DNA of 64,000 nt from Brenneria roseae subsp. roseae (GCF_003115845.1 NZ_KZ819039.1:21799-85798); one strand, 5' to 3'; shown: positions 1-9,133, numbered from the stretch's first letter. The notes: a model not told the origin generated them from the sequence alone. A program made the numbers and translations.

Positions 1-941
1 CTGGCGATGGTATTGCCATGGCCTGGCGAGCCGGTTGCCGGGTGGCGAATCTCGAATTCAACCAGTTCCATCCAACCTGTTTATTCCATCCGCAGGCGCG
101 AAACTTCCTGCTGACAGAAGCCTTGCGTGGCGAAGGCGCTTACCTGAAACGCCCTGACGGCTCCCGTTTCATGCCAGACTTTGATTCCCGGGGAGAACTG
201 GCGCCGCGTGACGTGGTTGCAAGAGCAATCGACCACGAGATGAAACGCCTCGGCGCAGACTGCATGTATCTGGATATCAGCCATAAACCTGCCGAATTCA
301 TTAAACAGCATTTCCCGACCATCTACGAAAAGCTGTTATCACTGGGCGTTGATTTGACTCTGGAACCGATTCCTATCGTTCCGGCAGCGCACTACACCTG
401 CGGTGGCGTTATGGTCGATCAGCACGGACGTACCGATCTCGACGGGTTATATGCGATTGGCGAGGTCAGCTATACCGGCTTGCATGGTGCAAACCGTATG
501 GCATCGAACTCATTATTGGAATGTCTGGTATACGGCTGGTCGGCAGCAGAAGATATTCTGCAACGTCTGCCGCAGATAAAACCCATCAAGAAACTGCCCG
601 AATGGGATGAAAGCCAGGTCGATAATTCGGACGAACAGGTTGTTATTCAGCATAATTGGCATGAATTACGCCTGTTTATGTGGGACTACGTCGGGATCGT
701 CCGGACCACCAAACGGCTTGAACGCGCACGACGTCGTATCATCATGCTGCAACAGGAAATTGATGAGTATTACTCTCATTTTCGCATCTCCAATAACCTG
801 TTGGAATTGCGTAATCTGGTTCAGGTTGCGGAGCTGATTGTGCGCTGTGCGCTGGAAAGGGAAGAAAGCCGCGGCCTGCACTATACGCTGGATTATCCAG
901 AACAGTTCGATATGCCGCAGCCAACCATCCTGACGCCCTAG
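1..941 (+). CDS. nadB: L-aspartate oxidase, C-terminal part (5' end outside window)
   Basis: NadB oxidises L-aspartate to iminoaspartate with FAD, the first step of de novo NAD synthesis in the cytoplasm. The reading frame is already open at the window edge (first full codon at base 3) and runs to a TAG at 939-941. Visible family motifs are [10 protein letters not shown] and [10 protein letters not shown] of the substrate/FAD region and the FAD-binding segment [15 protein letters not shown], followed by the helical C-terminal domain. About 313 of roughly 530 residues are present. It converges with trmN across about 140 nt in which I see no strong terminator. The identification is secure; only the start is missing. 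Confidence 0.97.
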   Translation, partial: GDGIAMAWRAGCRVANLEFNQFHPTCLFHPQARNFLLTEALRGEGAYLKRPDGSRFMPDFDSRGELAPRDVVARAIDHEMKRLGADCMYLDISHKPAEFIKQHFPTIYEKLLSLGVDLTLEPIPIVPAAHYTCGGVMVDQHGRTDLDGLYAIGEVSYTGLHGANRMASNSLLECLVYGWSAAEDILQRLPQIKPIKKLPEWDESQVDNSDEQVVIQHNWHELRLFMWDYVGIVRTTKRLERARRRIIMLQQEIDEYYSHFRISNNLLELRNLVQVAELIVRCALEREESRGLHYTLDYPEQFDMPQPTILTP

Positions 942-1081
942 CACATCACTTCTATGTAGCCAGATCGCGACATAAATGGGATGTTGACGCAAACACGGCG
1001 ATGGGGTTTTTCAAACTGACCTCATGCCGTGGTCTTAACTCTCCGCCTCTATCAGTACACACATAACGATTTTCGCCAAGC

Positions 1082-1822
1082 CTACATAAAGAGGTAAAAA
1101 CCTTTTGTCAGTTGCTGAAAATCAGAAGAGTATCCCCTGTCCCCGTCACGAATAACCAAACGCTGCGTCAGGCTCTCTCCCGGTTGCCGGGATAACGCTA
1201 TCAGCACGCGATGCGCGGGCCGGGAATCGGACTCAGTTATTGTCATATGCCGGCGGACAAACCAGCCGCACTGATGCGCCAGCGGCAAAAAATCTTCTGC
1301 CACCCGAACAGGCAGCACCACACAAAATAAACCATCAGGGGCAATCAGTCGCCGGGCGCAATCGAGCAGGACGTCATGAGTCAGCGAGGTGGTATAACGG
1401 GCCTGGGTGCGTAATTCGCTGGAACAGGCGATACCCGGCGAAAAATAGGGTGGATTACTGACAATCAATGAGTAATCGTTCTCGGCGGTGGCGGCGAAAT
1501 CTACAATGCCGCCAGCATAAACGCGCATGCGATCGGCCCACGGAGAGGCGGTGATATTATCCAACGCCTGCTGGCTTGCGCCCGCGTCCAATTCAACAGC
1601 ATCAATATAAACATCGTTATCGGCGCGCTGAGCCAGCATCAATGCAATCAGTCCCGAACCGCAGCCAATATCCAGTATGCGCCGCACGCCAGAGAGCGGC
1701 GCCCAGGCCCCCAGCAATATGCCATCGGTACCGACCTTCATGGCGCAGCGATCGTGCGCGACAAAAAATTGCTTGAAGGTAAATCCATCCCGACGCAATG
1801 TCGGTTTATTATCATGACTCAT
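1082..1822 (-). CDS. trmN: tRNA1(Val) (adenine(37)-N6)-methyltransferase
   Basis: TrmN (YfiC, also TrmN6) methylates A37 of tRNA-Val using S-adenosylmethionine. The protein has the class I methyltransferase fold: the SAM-binding motif [15 protein letters not shown] near the N-terminus, an acidic residue after the next strand (VELD), and the catalytic SNPPYF motif typical of N6-adenine enzymes. I start it at the Met of MSHDNKPTL (base 1822); a longer reading adds 16 residues not seen in relatives. It is divergent from srmB, as in E. coli next to nadB. Its substrate tRNA-Val genes lie about 6 kb downstream in this window. Confidence 0.92.
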   Translation of the reverse strand: MSHDNKPTLRRDGFTFKQFFVAHDRCAMKVGTDGILLGAWAPLSGVRRILDIGCGSGLIALMLAQRADNDVYIDAVELDAGASQQALDNITASPWADRMRVYAGGIVDFAATAENDYSLIVSNPPYFSPGIACSSELRTQARYTTSLTHDVLLDCARRLIAPDGLFCVVLPVRVAEDFLPLAHQCGWFVRRHMTITESDSRPAHRVLIALSRQPGESLTQRLVIRDGDRGYSSDFQQLTKGFYLFM

Positions 1823-1902
1823 TATCGATGGTTCCAGACCAAAACTGCCGTAGCATAAGTTAATCCTCAATACAGGAAAAGTGCCGTTGCCTGTTTAAAC
1901 AG

Positions 1903-1931
1903 GTGAAGTACCCGGCTAATGCGTCTATAAT
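1903..1931 (+). promoter_or_regulatory. probable sigma-70 promoter of srmB
   Basis: A perfect -10 hexamer TATAAT lies at 1926-1931, with a weak -35-like GTGAAG at 1903-1908, 17 bp upstream. It sits 24 bp before the srmB start codon. The -35 is poor, so only the -10 is well supported. Confidence 0.45.
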
Positions 1932-1955
1932 CGGCGCCCCAAACAGAGGTAGACC

Positions 1956-3287
1956 ATGACTGCAACAAATTTTTCCGAGCTTGATCTTGATGACAGCCTG
2001 CTAGACGCACTGCGTGATATGGGTTATGAACGCCCGACAGCCATCCAGCTGGCAGCAATTCCACCAGCGATGGAAGGCCGCGACGTGCTCGGCTCGGCTC
2101 CGACAGGCACTGGCAAAACAGCCGCATACCTGTTGCCGGTCTTGCAGCATCTCTTAGATTTCCCTCGTAAAAAATCCGGGCCACCTCGCATTTTGATCCT
2201 GACGCCGACCCGTGAACTTGCCATGCAGGTCGCCGACCAGGCACGGACCATCGCGGCGCATACGCACCTGGATATCGCGACGATCACCGGCGGCGTGGCG
2301 TATATGAACCACGCGGAAGTATTCAGTGAAAATCAAGATGTGGTCGTTGCAACAACGGGACGCCTGCTGCAATACATAAAAGAAGAAAACTTTGACTGCC
2401 GCGCTGTCGAAACCCTGATTCTGGATGAAGCAGACAGAATGCTGGATATGGGATTCGCACAGGATATCGAACATATTGCAGGCGAAACCCGCTGGCGCAA
2501 GCAAACACTGTTATTTTCCGCGACGCTGGAAGGCGAGGCGATTAAAGATTTTGCCGAGCGTCTGTTGAATGATCCTGTCGAGGTAGAAGCCGATCCCTCA
2601 CGTCGGGAACGCAAAAAAATTCTGCAATGGTATTACCGGGCTGACGACACCAAACACAAAACCGCCCTGCTCTGCCACCAGTTGAAGCAACCGGATGCGA
2701 CACGTTCGATTATTTTTGTCCGCAAACGCGAGCGTGTGCATGAGCTGGTTGCCTGGCTGCGTGAAGCCGGAATTACCGCCTGCTATCTTGAAGGCGAAAT
2801 GGTGCAGGCCAAACGTAATGAAGCCATCAAACGCCTGAGTGACGGCCGGGTGAATGTGCTGGTTGCAACCGATGTGGCGGCGCGTGGTATCGACATCAAC
2901 GATGTCAGCCACGTATTTAACTTTGACCTGCCGCGCACGGCTGACACTTACCTGCATCGTATCGGACGTACCGGTCGCGCAGGACGCAAAGGCTGCGCGA
3001 TTTCATTCGTCGAAGCACACGATCATCTGTTACTCGGCAAGATCACCCGCTATTTAAATGAACCGCTGAAACCCAGAGTGATTGATGAACTGCGACCGGC
3101 AACAAAAGCGCCCAGCGCCAAAATAACCGGAAAACCATCAAAGAAAGCGTTGGCCAAACGAAAAGAGAAGAAAGAGCAGGATAAAGAAAAAGCTAAAGTG
3201 AGGGTGAAAGTGCGCCATCGCGATAGCAAAAATGTCGGTAAACGCCGCCAGCCCGCTAAAAAAGCGGATGAGTCAGCCAGTGAATAA
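1956..3287 (+). CDS. srmB: ATP-dependent RNA helicase SrmB (DEAD-box)
   Basis: SrmB is a cytoplasmic DEAD-box helicase that helps early assembly of the 50S ribosomal subunit. All core motifs are visible: Q motif region YERPTAIQLAAIP, Walker A APTGTGKT, PTRELA, the DEAD box LDEADRMLD, SAT (LFSATLE), and the second RecA domain motifs VATDVAARGIDI and HRIGRTGRAGR. The last 60 residues are Lys/Arg-rich (KKALAKRKEKKEQDKEK), as expected for an RNA-binding tail. The 443-aa length is close to the E. coli protein. The start ATG is preceded by AGAGGTAG. It is a single gene followed by a bidirectional terminator shared with grcA. Confidence 0.97.
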   Translation: MTATNFSELDLDDSLLDALRDMGYERPTAIQLAAIPPAMEGRDVLGSAPTGTGKTAAYLLPVLQHLLDFPRKKSGPPRILILTPTRELAMQVADQARTIAAHTHLDIATITGGVAYMNHAEVFSENQDVVVATTGRLLQYIKEENFDCRAVETLILDEADRMLDMGFAQDIEHIAGETRWRKQTLLFSATLEGEAIKDFAERLLNDPVEVEADPSRRERKKILQWYYRADDTKHKTALLCHQLKQPDATRSIIFVRKRERVHELVAWLREAGITACYLEGEMVQAKRNEAIKRLSDGRVNVLVATDVAARGIDINDVSHVFNFDLPRTADTYLHRIGRTGRAGRKGCAISFVEAHDHLLLGKITRYLNEPLKPRVIDELRPATKAPSAKITGKPSKKALAKRKEKKEQDKEKAKVRVKVRHRDSKNVGKRRQPAKKADESASE

Positions 3288-3332
3288 CATCGGTTGTTTA
3301 AAAACGGGCTGACGCCAAACGTGCAAATACAA

Positions 3333-3354
3333 AAAGGGAGCTGTCGCTCCCTTT
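3333..3354. terminator. bidirectional terminator between srmB and grcA
   Basis: A hairpin with 9-bp stem AAAGGGAGC / GCTCCCTTT lies in the gap between two convergent genes. It has A residues on its left and T residues on its right, so it could end transcripts from both sides. Confidence 0.8.
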
Positions 3355-3385
3355 GATTTTATTGGGGTAAAGCGAAAAACGCGAC

Positions 3386-3769
3386 TTACAGACTTTCTGT
3401 AAAAGTACGAGTAATAACGTCGCGCTGTTGTTCTGGCGTCAGAGAGTTAAAACGTACCGCATAGCCAGAAACACGAATGGTCAACTGCGGGTAATTTTCC
3501 GGATGCTTAACCGCGTCTTCCAGCGTTTCACGGCGCAGAACGTTCACGTTCAGGTGTTGACCACCTTCTACACGCACTTCAGGTTTGATTTCCAACGGGA
3601 TTTCGCGATATTCGATCTGCCCCAGATCGCTGACCGCAACAACCTCATCTTCGCTATAGCCGGACTTTGCACAAACGCAACGTGCCTGGGATTTTTCTTC
3701 ATCCAGCAGCCAGAAGGAATTGATCAGAGCGCTGTTGTTCGCCTTGGTGATTTGAATACCAGTAACCAT
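3386..3769 (-). CDS. grcA: autonomous glycyl radical cofactor GrcA
   Basis: GrcA (YfiD) is a 127-aa stand-in for the C-terminal glycyl-radical domain of pyruvate formate-lyase. It restores activity to oxygen-cleaved PflB. The radical motif [20 protein letters not shown] is intact near the C-terminus, with the radical glycine in SGY, and the length matches E. coli. The gene is monocistronic and converges with srmB. Upstream are two FNR-type sites 53 bp apart with a TATATA -10, the arrangement known for E. coli yfiD, so induction under microaerobic or anaerobic conditions is expected. Confidence 0.97.
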   Translation of the reverse strand: MVTGIQITKANNSALINSFWLLDEEKSQARCVCAKSGYSEDEVVAVSDLGQIEYREIPLEIKPEVRVEGGQHLNVNVLRRETLEDAVKHPENYPQLTIRVSGYAVRFNSLTPEQQRDVITRTFTESL

Positions 3770-3877
3770 TATTGCCTCCGTAAAACGGCGTGTTATTGTC
3801 TTAATTGAAAATCGGTATCAGTAACAAACTGCCATTAATATTTAACGATTAAATAAAACCGACTGAATCTGACTCCC

Positions 3878-3883
3878 TATATA
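3878..3883 (-). promoter_or_regulatory. -10 element of grcA promoter
   Basis: TATATA on the minus strand, placed so that the transcription start would fall near 3871-3872. That puts the proximal FNR site at about -40.5, the usual class II activation position. Confidence 0.6.
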
Positions 3884-3905
3884 CCAGTACAATCACTACG
3901 CATCT

Positions 3906-3919
3906 TTGATTTAAATCAA
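3906..3919 (-). promoter_or_regulatory. FNR box I upstream of grcA
   Basis: TTGATTTAAATCAA is a perfect match to the FNR consensus TTGAT-N4-ATCAA and is centred at 3912.5. Confidence 0.85.
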
Positions 3920-3958
3920 TTTTAAAATCACACCAAAACAGGGATAGAGGGCAATTTA

Positions 3959-3972
3959 TTGTTTTATATCAA
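3959..3972 (-). promoter_or_regulatory. FNR box II upstream of grcA
   Basis: TTGTTTTATATCAA matches 9 of 10 defined FNR positions. Its centre is 53 bp from box I. That equals the spacing of the two yfiD FNR sites in E. coli (-40.5 and -93.5), where the distal site down-regulates under full anaerobiosis. Confidence 0.75.
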
Positions 3973-4127
3973 TTAAACCCACAAACTCAATTACAAATAT
4001 TTTTGTAAATTTTCAATTTTTTTTCAAAAAATCAGGAGGGCGGTCATTTTTTTGTCGCTACGATTTTACCTCAACACAATTGATCGGTAAGCTATCCTCA
4101 TGAAAATTCACCTTGAAAGAGTGCATG

Positions 4128-4814
4128 ATGGCGACTTCCCTCACCTGGCACGATGTGCTGGCACAAGAAAAACAGCAACCTTATTTTGTGAATACGCTTG
4201 AATTCATTGGTAAAGAGCGCGCCGCCGGAAAAACCATTTATCCTCCCCAGAAGGATGTATTCAACGCGTTCCGGTTTACCGAACTGTATCAGGTCAAAGT
4301 TGTCATTCTGGGTCAGGACCCCTATCACGGCCCCAATCAGGCTCACGGATTATCTTTTTCCGTTCGCCCCGGTATTCCGGCGCCGCCATCGCTGGTAAAT
4401 ATCTATAAAGAGCTGGCCAGCGATATTCCAGGGTTTGAGATCCCTCATCATGGATTTCTGCAAAGCTGGGCTGAACAAGGTGTCTTGTTACTCAATACCG
4501 TGTTGACGGTTGAGGCGGGACAGGCACACTCACATGCCAATCTGGGATGGGAAACCTTTACCGACCGCGTTATCGCCGCCCTGAATGAAAATTGTGAAGG
4601 GATTGTCTTTCTGCTGTGGGGTTCCCATGCACAGAAAAAAGGCAGCATTATTGATCGTCAGCGCCATCATGTATTAAGAGCCCCCCACCCATCCCCTTTA
4701 TCTGCGCATCGTGGATTTTTGGGATGTAAGCACTTTTCGCAAACCAATCAGATCCTTGAGAAACAAGGTTTGACACCAATCGATTGGACGCCACGTTTAC
4801 CTGACAACGCATAA
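4128..4814 (+). CDS. ung: uracil-DNA glycosylase
   Basis: Ung removes uracil from DNA to start base excision repair. Family 1 motifs are clear: the water-activating loop [27 protein letters not shown], and the DNA-intercalation loop [11 protein letters not shown]. About 228 aa, the normal size. I choose the ATG at 4128 ([10 protein letters not shown]) because relatives begin there; an ATG one codon upstream is also possible. It is monocistronic. The 355-bp gap to grcA upstream holds the grcA regulatory region described separately. Confidence 0.96.
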   Translation: MATSLTWHDVLAQEKQQPYFVNTLEFIGKERAAGKTIYPPQKDVFNAFRFTELYQVKVVILGQDPYHGPNQAHGLSFSVRPGIPAPPSLVNIYKELASDIPGFEIPHHGFLQSWAEQGVLLLNTVLTVEAGQAHSHANLGWETFTDRVIAALNENCEGIVFLLWGSHAQKKGSIIDRQRHHVLRAPHPSPLSAHRGFLGCKHFSQTNQILEKQGLTPIDWTPRLPDNA

Positions 4815-4947
4815 ATTTCCTCTGCCTTCATAATCGGAGGCAGCAAACAACACGGGAATAAAATCAATCAGTTATTGATGAAAAGTTAGGAAACAGATAG
4901 CGTAAATAACAGCGAATATCGGGAAATTGTAAAGCGAAATATCGATT

Positions 4948-5023
<76 letters not shown>

Positions 5024-5082
5024 ACATATGTGGAATGTTCGTCACACTCAAAACTAAATCATAGAACCAAACCATCAAGATT

Positions 5083-5158
<76 letters not shown>

Positions 5159-5207
5159 GTCACTTACAGACCCATACTTATAATAGAGTTCCGTGCGAAC
5201 GGGTCGC

Positions 5208-5236
5208 ATAATATGAAACCCGCTTAACAGTGTCAA
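5208..5236 (-). promoter_or_regulatory. stable-RNA promoter of the tRNA-Ala operon
   Basis: On the minus strand: -35 TTGACA (5231-5236), a 17-bp spacer, and -10 TATTAT (5208-5213). The GC-rich discriminator GCGACCCG that follows is typical of stringently controlled tRNA promoters. Confidence 0.85.
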
Positions 5237-5377
5237 CGGCTAAATCTTTTTATGCAGTCAACCGCTGAAAAAGCCGCCAAACACCCGTTGCAATAGATAA
5301 AATATTGCCATAGGTTTGCAACATCTTATTGAAATATCGACTTGCCGAATCAAGTGCGTTAAAAATAAGCTGCTAAT

Positions 5378-5396
5378 GATAACGTGATTTATTATC
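5378..5396 (+). promoter_or_regulatory. putative Fur box upstream of siderophore-esterase-like gene
   Basis: GATAACGTGATTTATTATC matches the 19-bp Fur consensus at 14 of 19 positions. It sits at the centre of a perfect 7-bp inverted repeat, ATGATAA / TTATCAT (5376-5398), 40 bp before the chosen start codon. Iron repression is inferred. Confidence 0.6.
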
Positions 5397-5437
5397 ATCT
5401 TTTTACCTTAGGCTCACACGACCTCATAAGCCACCAC

Positions 5438-6316
5438 ATGCGCTATTTTTCTATGATTGCTTTTACACTGATGGTTTCCTCTATTCTTCCCGCTCGGGCA
5501 CAACCCAGTATTCCGGTGATAATTGAGCAGGCACAACACCATTTCGAGATTCAGCAGTTTGATATGCAAAGCAGTAAGCAGCATGCCTATCGTCTTTTCG
5601 TTGCCATACCACGGCAGGAGGCTCCCCAGGAGGGTTATCCCGTTCTCTATATGTTGGACGGCAATGCGCAATTCCCTTTCGCCGTGAACAGCTATAAAGA
5701 AGAAAATGGCCCTGCGCCGTTGATCGTCGCCATCGGTTATCAGATAACCCAGGCCTACGATGTTCCGGCCAGAACCCGGGACTATACGCCACCGACGACA
5801 ATCCGCGAGCCCGATTTTGCGGCAGGCGGGGAAGCCGAAGATTTTTATCAGTTCCTGCAAAACCAGGTGAAACCCTGGGTCGAAGCGCGTTATCCGGTTA
5901 ATACCCAAAAACAAACGCTCGCCGGACACTCCTTTGGGGGATTGTTTACGCTTTATACGCTGTTTAATCACAGCGAATCTTTCCAGCGCTATGTCGCGGC
6001 CAGCCCGTCCATCTGGTGGGGTAACGGCGTTGTTATACCGGCAAGAACGCCATTGCTGAGCACACCGCCACAGTCCATCACGCTGAGTGCCGGTGAATAT
6101 GAAGATGCGCCAGAAAAGGTTAACGCAGGACAACCCATTGACGCCGAGCGAGAGGAACGGAAAAACCGGAGAAAATTGGTAATGAAAGCGAAAACCCTGG
6201 CGGCGCAATTAAAAGAACAAGGAACCAATACAGAATTCATTCTGTTCCCTGGCAAGAATCACGGTAGCGTCATCCCTGATGCGATGGGAAAGGCAGTGGT
6301 GATCGCAGGGCAATAA
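5438..6316 (+). CDS. periplasmic alpha/beta hydrolase, siderophore-esterase-like (IroE/COG2819 type)
   Basis: The start chosen at 5438 gives a signal peptide (hydrophobic run to LPARA followed by QPS), so the product is probably exported. The body has the esterase-D/IroE-like layout: YPVLYMLDGNAQF, then IVAIGY, the nucleophile elbow AGHSFGGLFTLY, SPSIWWG, and the late acidic and His regions ending FPGKNHGSV. Proteins of this type hydrolyse tri-catechol siderophores such as salmochelin, but the substrate here is not shown. A Fur-box-like palindrome upstream supports a role in iron uptake. About 292 aa. No other siderophore gene is adjacent. General serine esterase is the alternative. Confidence 0.75.
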   Translation: MRYFSMIAFTLMVSSILPARAQPSIPVIIEQAQHHFEIQQFDMQSSKQHAYRLFVAIPRQEAPQEGYPVLYMLDGNAQFPFAVNSYKEENGPAPLIVAIGYQITQAYDVPARTRDYTPPTTIREPDFAAGGEAEDFYQFLQNQVKPWVEARYPVNTQKQTLAGHSFGGLFTLYTLFNHSESFQRYVAASPSIWWGNGVVIPARTPLLSTPPQSITLSAGEYEDAPEKVNAGQPIDAEREERKNRRKLVMKAKTLAAQLKEQGTNTEFILFPGKNHGSVIPDAMGKAVVIAGQ

Positions 6317-6407
6317 TGCGCTATGTTGAGAAGCGATATTCTGTAAGGTAGCCAGCAGGACGCCGCATTCAACGTTGTAGCAACGCCCCAAAACCTTCCC
6401 CATAAAA

Positions 6408-6435
6408 AACCCCGGCTGATTGATTGGCCGGGGTT
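6408..6435 (-). terminator. rho-independent terminator of gltX
   Basis: Stem AACCCCGGC / GCCGGGGTT with a 10-nt loop. On the minus strand it is followed by a U-run (A-run at 6404-6409). Confidence 0.85.
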
Positions 6436-6462
6436 CGTTTATCCGTTACCTGAAAGCAACCA

Positions 6463-7878
6463 TCATTGCTGAGCTTCACGTTCGGCAATGAACGCCAGCG
6501 CTTTATCAATACGCGTCAGAGAACGCTGTTGACCTACCGCTTTCACGGTCACATCAACGCCAGGAGACTGCCCCGCACCCGTGACGGCGACGCGAAGCGG
6601 CATCCCGACTTTCCCCATCCCTTGCCCCAGCTCATCGGCCGTTCCCTGAATGGCATGATGAATATTCTCTGCCGTCCAGTCTGTGATAGCGGCTAGCTTC
6701 GCTCGTACCAGTTCCAGCGGCTGACGAGCGACAGGGCGCAAATGTTTCTTCGCGGCGTCAGCATCAAACTGATCAAAATCTTCATAGAAATAACGGCAAG
6801 AAGCAGCAATTTCTTTCAGCGTCTTACAACGCTCTCCCAATAGCGTCACCAGTTCGCTCAGTTGCGGGCCATTGCGGGTATCAATACCGGCATGCTCAAC
6901 GTGCCATGATAAATGCGTCGCCACATATTCCGCAGGCAAATGGTTAATATAATAGTGATTCAGCCACTGAAGTTTTTCCGTATTAAAGGCGCTGGCTGAT
7001 TTGCTGACAGCATCCAGTGAAAACAGCGCCTTCATTTCTTCAATAGAGAAAATCTCCTGATCGCCGGAGGACCACCCCAAACGGACCAGATAGTTAAGTA
7101 AGGCCTCTGGCAGGTAACCATCATCACGATACTGCATTACACCGACCGCACCGTGGCGTTTGGATAGCTTCTTGCCATCGTCCCCCAGGATCATGGAAAC
7201 ATGCGCATATTCCGGGACTGGCGCGTTCAATGCCTTCAAGATATTGATTTGGCGCGGCGTATTATTGATATGGTCTTCACCACGGATCACGTGCGTGATT
7301 TCCATATCCCAGTCATCAATCACCACACAGAAGTTATAGGTCGGCGAGCCATCGGTACGGCGAATGATCAAATCATCCAGTTCCTGATTGCTGAACTCAA
7401 TCGGCCCACGGATACGGTCATTAAAAATAACGGAGCCGTCCTGCGGGTTACGGAAACGAACGACATGCGGCTCATCGTCAGTATGGTGTTCGTGAGAATC
7501 ACGGCAGTGGCCGTCATAACGCGGTTTTTCACCGTTTTCCATCTGCTGTTCACGCAGCGCTTCCAGACGCTCTTTAGAACAGTAGCATTTATAAGCCGTA
7601 TCGTTTTCCAGCATCTGGTCGATAACCGCGTTATAACGATCGAAACGTTTGGTTTGGTAGTACGGACCTTCATCCCAATCCAGATTCAGCCAGTTCATAC
7701 CATCCATAATGGCCTCGATCGCTTCCGGTGTAGAACGTTCCAGGTCAGTATCTTCAATACGCAGAACAAACTCACCGCCGTGATGACGGGCAAACAACCA
7801 GGAATAAAGTGCGGTACGGGCACCACCGACATGCAGATAGCCAGTTGGACTGGGTGCGAAACGGGTTTTGATTTTCAT
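6463..7878 (-). CDS. gltX: glutamate--tRNA ligase
   Basis: GltX charges tRNA-Glu with glutamate in the cytoplasm. It is a class I synthetase: the HIGH-like motif is [14 protein letters not shown] at the N-terminus and the KMSKS-like motif is [11 protein letters not shown] zinc-binding cluster is visible as CYCSKERLE...YDGHCR. The 471-aa length equals the enterobacterial norm. Monocistronic, with its own terminator. It is flanked by tRNA operons on both sides, the arrangement seen in E. coli (alaXW - gltX - valUXY lysV). Confidence 0.98.
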   Translation of the reverse strand: MKIKTRFAPSPTGYLHVGGARTALYSWLFARHHGGEFVLRIEDTDLERSTPEAIEAIMDGMNWLNLDWDEGPYYQTKRFDRYNAVIDQMLENDTAYKCYCSKERLEALREQQMENGEKPRYDGHCRDSHEHHTDDEPHVVRFRNPQDGSVIFNDRIRGPIEFSNQELDDLIIRRTDGSPTYNFCVVIDDWDMEITHVIRGEDHINNTPRQINILKALNAPVPEYAHVSMILGDDGKKLSKRHGAVGVMQYRDDGYLPEALLNYLVRLGWSSGDQEIFSIEEMKALFSLDAVSKSASAFNTEKLQWLNHYYINHLPAEYVATHLSWHVEHAGIDTRNGPQLSELVTLLGERCKTLKEIAASCRYFYEDFDQFDADAAKKHLRPVARQPLELVRAKLAAITDWTAENIHHAIQGTADELGQGMGKVGMPLRVAVTGAGQSPGVDVTVKAVGQQRSLTRIDKALAFIAEREAQQ

Positions 7879-8124
7879 TTGGGATTAAAGCCTTATTACG
7901 CAACGGCTGTCGGCGTATACCGACATGAGTTCAAATAACAAAAGTGGGCAACATTCTATCATTCTGCCCCGATTCCTCAACGCTGTAACTCGCCACACCG
8001 GCGTTTATTACCGCCGAAATCTATCGATTACCCGCAGAATTGAATAAAGAAGCGACATCCGCGGCCAGAAATAACGCGCCCTGCCTAATTTTACAACGAA
8101 CAAGCATTTTACTTTTAAAAAGCG

Positions 8125-8152
8125 TTGACTCACTTTCAACTATCCCTATAAT
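8125..8152 (+). promoter_or_regulatory. promoter of the tRNA-Val/tRNA-Lys operon
   Basis: -35 TTGACT (8125-8130), a 16-bp spacer, -10 TATAAT (8147-8152), and a GC-rich discriminator GCGACTCC, 17 bp before the first tRNA-Val. Confidence 0.85.
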
Positions 8153-8169
8153 GCGACTCCACACAGCGA

Positions 8170-8245
8170 GGGTGATTAGCTCAGCTGGGAGAGCACCTCC
8201 CTTACAAGGAGGGGGTCGGCGGTTCGATCCCGTCATCACCCACCA
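8170..8245 (+). tRNA. valU: tRNA-Val(TAC)
   Basis: A complete 76-nt cloverleaf with encoded CCA. Anticodon arm CCTCC-CTTACAA-GGAGG gives anticodon TAC. First gene of the operon. Confidence 0.96.
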
Positions 8246-8290
8246 CTCTATTAGAGTGCTACGTTGTGTAAAGCAAGAAGATTTGAGATT

Positions 8291-8366
8291 GGGTGATTAG
8301 CTCAGCTGGGAGAGCACCTCCCTTACAAGGAGGGGGTCGGCGGTTCGATCCCGTCATCACCCACCA
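8291..8366 (+). tRNA. valX: tRNA-Val(TAC)
   Basis: A 76-nt copy identical in sequence to the first tRNA-Val, 45 bp downstream of it. Confidence 0.96.
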
Positions 8367-8408
8367 TTCTCATACCAGCCGTCTTCTTGCTTAATGAAGT
8401 ACAGAAGT

Positions 8409-8483
8409 GGGTGATTAGCTCAGCTGGGAGAGCACCTCCTTACAAGGAGGGGGTCGGCGCTTCGATCCCGTCATCACCCACCA
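8409..8483 (+). tRNA. degenerate tRNA-Val(TAC) copy, 75 nt
   Basis: Clearly homologous to the two upstream tRNA-Val genes, but it lacks one C of the anticodon loop (CCTCC-TTACAA-GGAGG, a 6-nt loop without position 32). It also has G53 changed to C, which breaks the conserved 53-61 pair of the T-arm (GGCGC with CCGTC). Both changes would harm folding and EF-Tu or ribosome binding, so it may be a pseudo-tRNA. Sequencing error is an alternative, but the fourth copy shares the same one-base loss. Confidence 0.6.
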
Positions 8484-8525
8484 TCCTCATACCAGCCGTC
8501 TTCTTGCTGAATGAAGTACAGAAGT

Positions 8526-8600
8526 GGGTGATTAGCGCAGCTGGGAGAGCACCTCCTTACAAGGAGGGGGTCGGCGGTTCGATCCCGTCATCACCCACCA
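8526..8600 (+). tRNA. degenerate tRNA-Val(TAC) copy, 75 nt
   Basis: Starts 117 bp after the previous copy; the spacer between copies is also duplicated, so this is a tandem duplication. It shares the missing C in the anticodon loop. It has a further T12-to-G change (GCGC instead of GCTC) that mismatches the D-stem. The T-arm is normal. Probably non-functional or poorly functional. Confidence 0.6.
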
Positions 8601-8607
8601 CTTCTGC

Positions 8608-8683
8608 GGGTCGTTAGCTCAGTTGGTAGAGCAGTTGACTTTTAATCAATTGGTCGCAGGTTCGAATCCTGCACGACCCACCA
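8608..8683 (+). tRNA. lysV: tRNA-Lys(TTT)
   Basis: 76 nt with encoded CCA and anticodon loop CTTTTAA. It is the last gene of the tRNA operon. Its 3' end is repeated twice more downstream, which marks it as an integration target. Confidence 0.96.
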
Positions 8684-8748
8684 TTATCCGCAAAGTTTTA
8701 CCCTTCTGAAATGAAATCCACCTTGCTTTTATAGTGCCCCAAGTCGTG
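8667..8748 (+). repeat. tRNA-Lys 3'-end repeat, copy A (att-like)
   Basis: 82 bp starting with the tRNA tail TCCTGCACGACCCACCA and continuing past the gene to AAGTCGTG. Copies B (8916-8996) and C (10822-10883) share the layout. Direct repeats of a tRNA 3' end are the usual scar of an integrase-driven insertion. Confidence 0.8.
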
Positions 8749-8757
8749 TGGGTGAGA

Positions 8758-8780
8758 AAAAATCGTCTGGAACGATTTTT
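8758..8780 (+). terminator. terminator of the tRNA-Val/Lys operon
   Basis: Stem AAAAATCGT / ACGATTTTT with a 5-nt loop, ending in a T-run. It lies 75 bp after tRNA-Lys. Confidence 0.7.
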
Positions 8781-8915
8781 AACAACGCTTGCGTTGGCCC
8801 TGCAAGGGTGAGTCTCAGGATGAGACGAATAGCCCTGCGTTCAGGTTCAAGCCGAGCGAAGCGAGACAGCAACGCGTCAGCGTTGACCCGAAGGGCGAGG
8901 CCGGAGGCCGAGTCA

Positions 8916-8996
8916 TCCTGCACGACCCACCAATATCCGCAAAGTTTACCCTTCTGAAATAAATCCACCTTGCTTTTTATACTGCACCGAGTCGTG
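8916..8996 (+). repeat. tRNA-Lys 3'-end repeat, copy B
   Basis: 81 bp, nearly identical to copy A, including the TCCTGCACGACCCACCA tail and about 60 bp of following sequence. Only the 3' part of a tRNA is present. Confidence 0.8.
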
Positions 8997-9133
8997 CGAA
9001 ACGAGACAGGACTATCCTGGAGATGGGAGTCTTGTAGGCCCATTTTGGGTTTCAGGCTAAAAAAATTATAGAAAACAGAATATTACACCACTCCATCACT
9101 GTCATGTTCCGCTGACACATAAGGAGTGATTTT

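Noticed and set aside
1240..1461. Open frame on the plus strand opposite trmN, and similar long antisense frames opposite gltX, cdaR, fhuB, mrcB and hrpB
   Set aside because: They are shadows of real genes with atypical composition, no ribosome sites and no recognisable motifs.
4820..4850. Terminator after ung (CTGCCT / AGGCAG)
   Set aside because: The stem is only 6 bp with a long loop and no T-run.
8387..8617. Open frame with a repeated peptide across the tRNA-Val copies
   Set aside because: It is translated tRNA; the peptide repeats follow from tandem tRNA genes.
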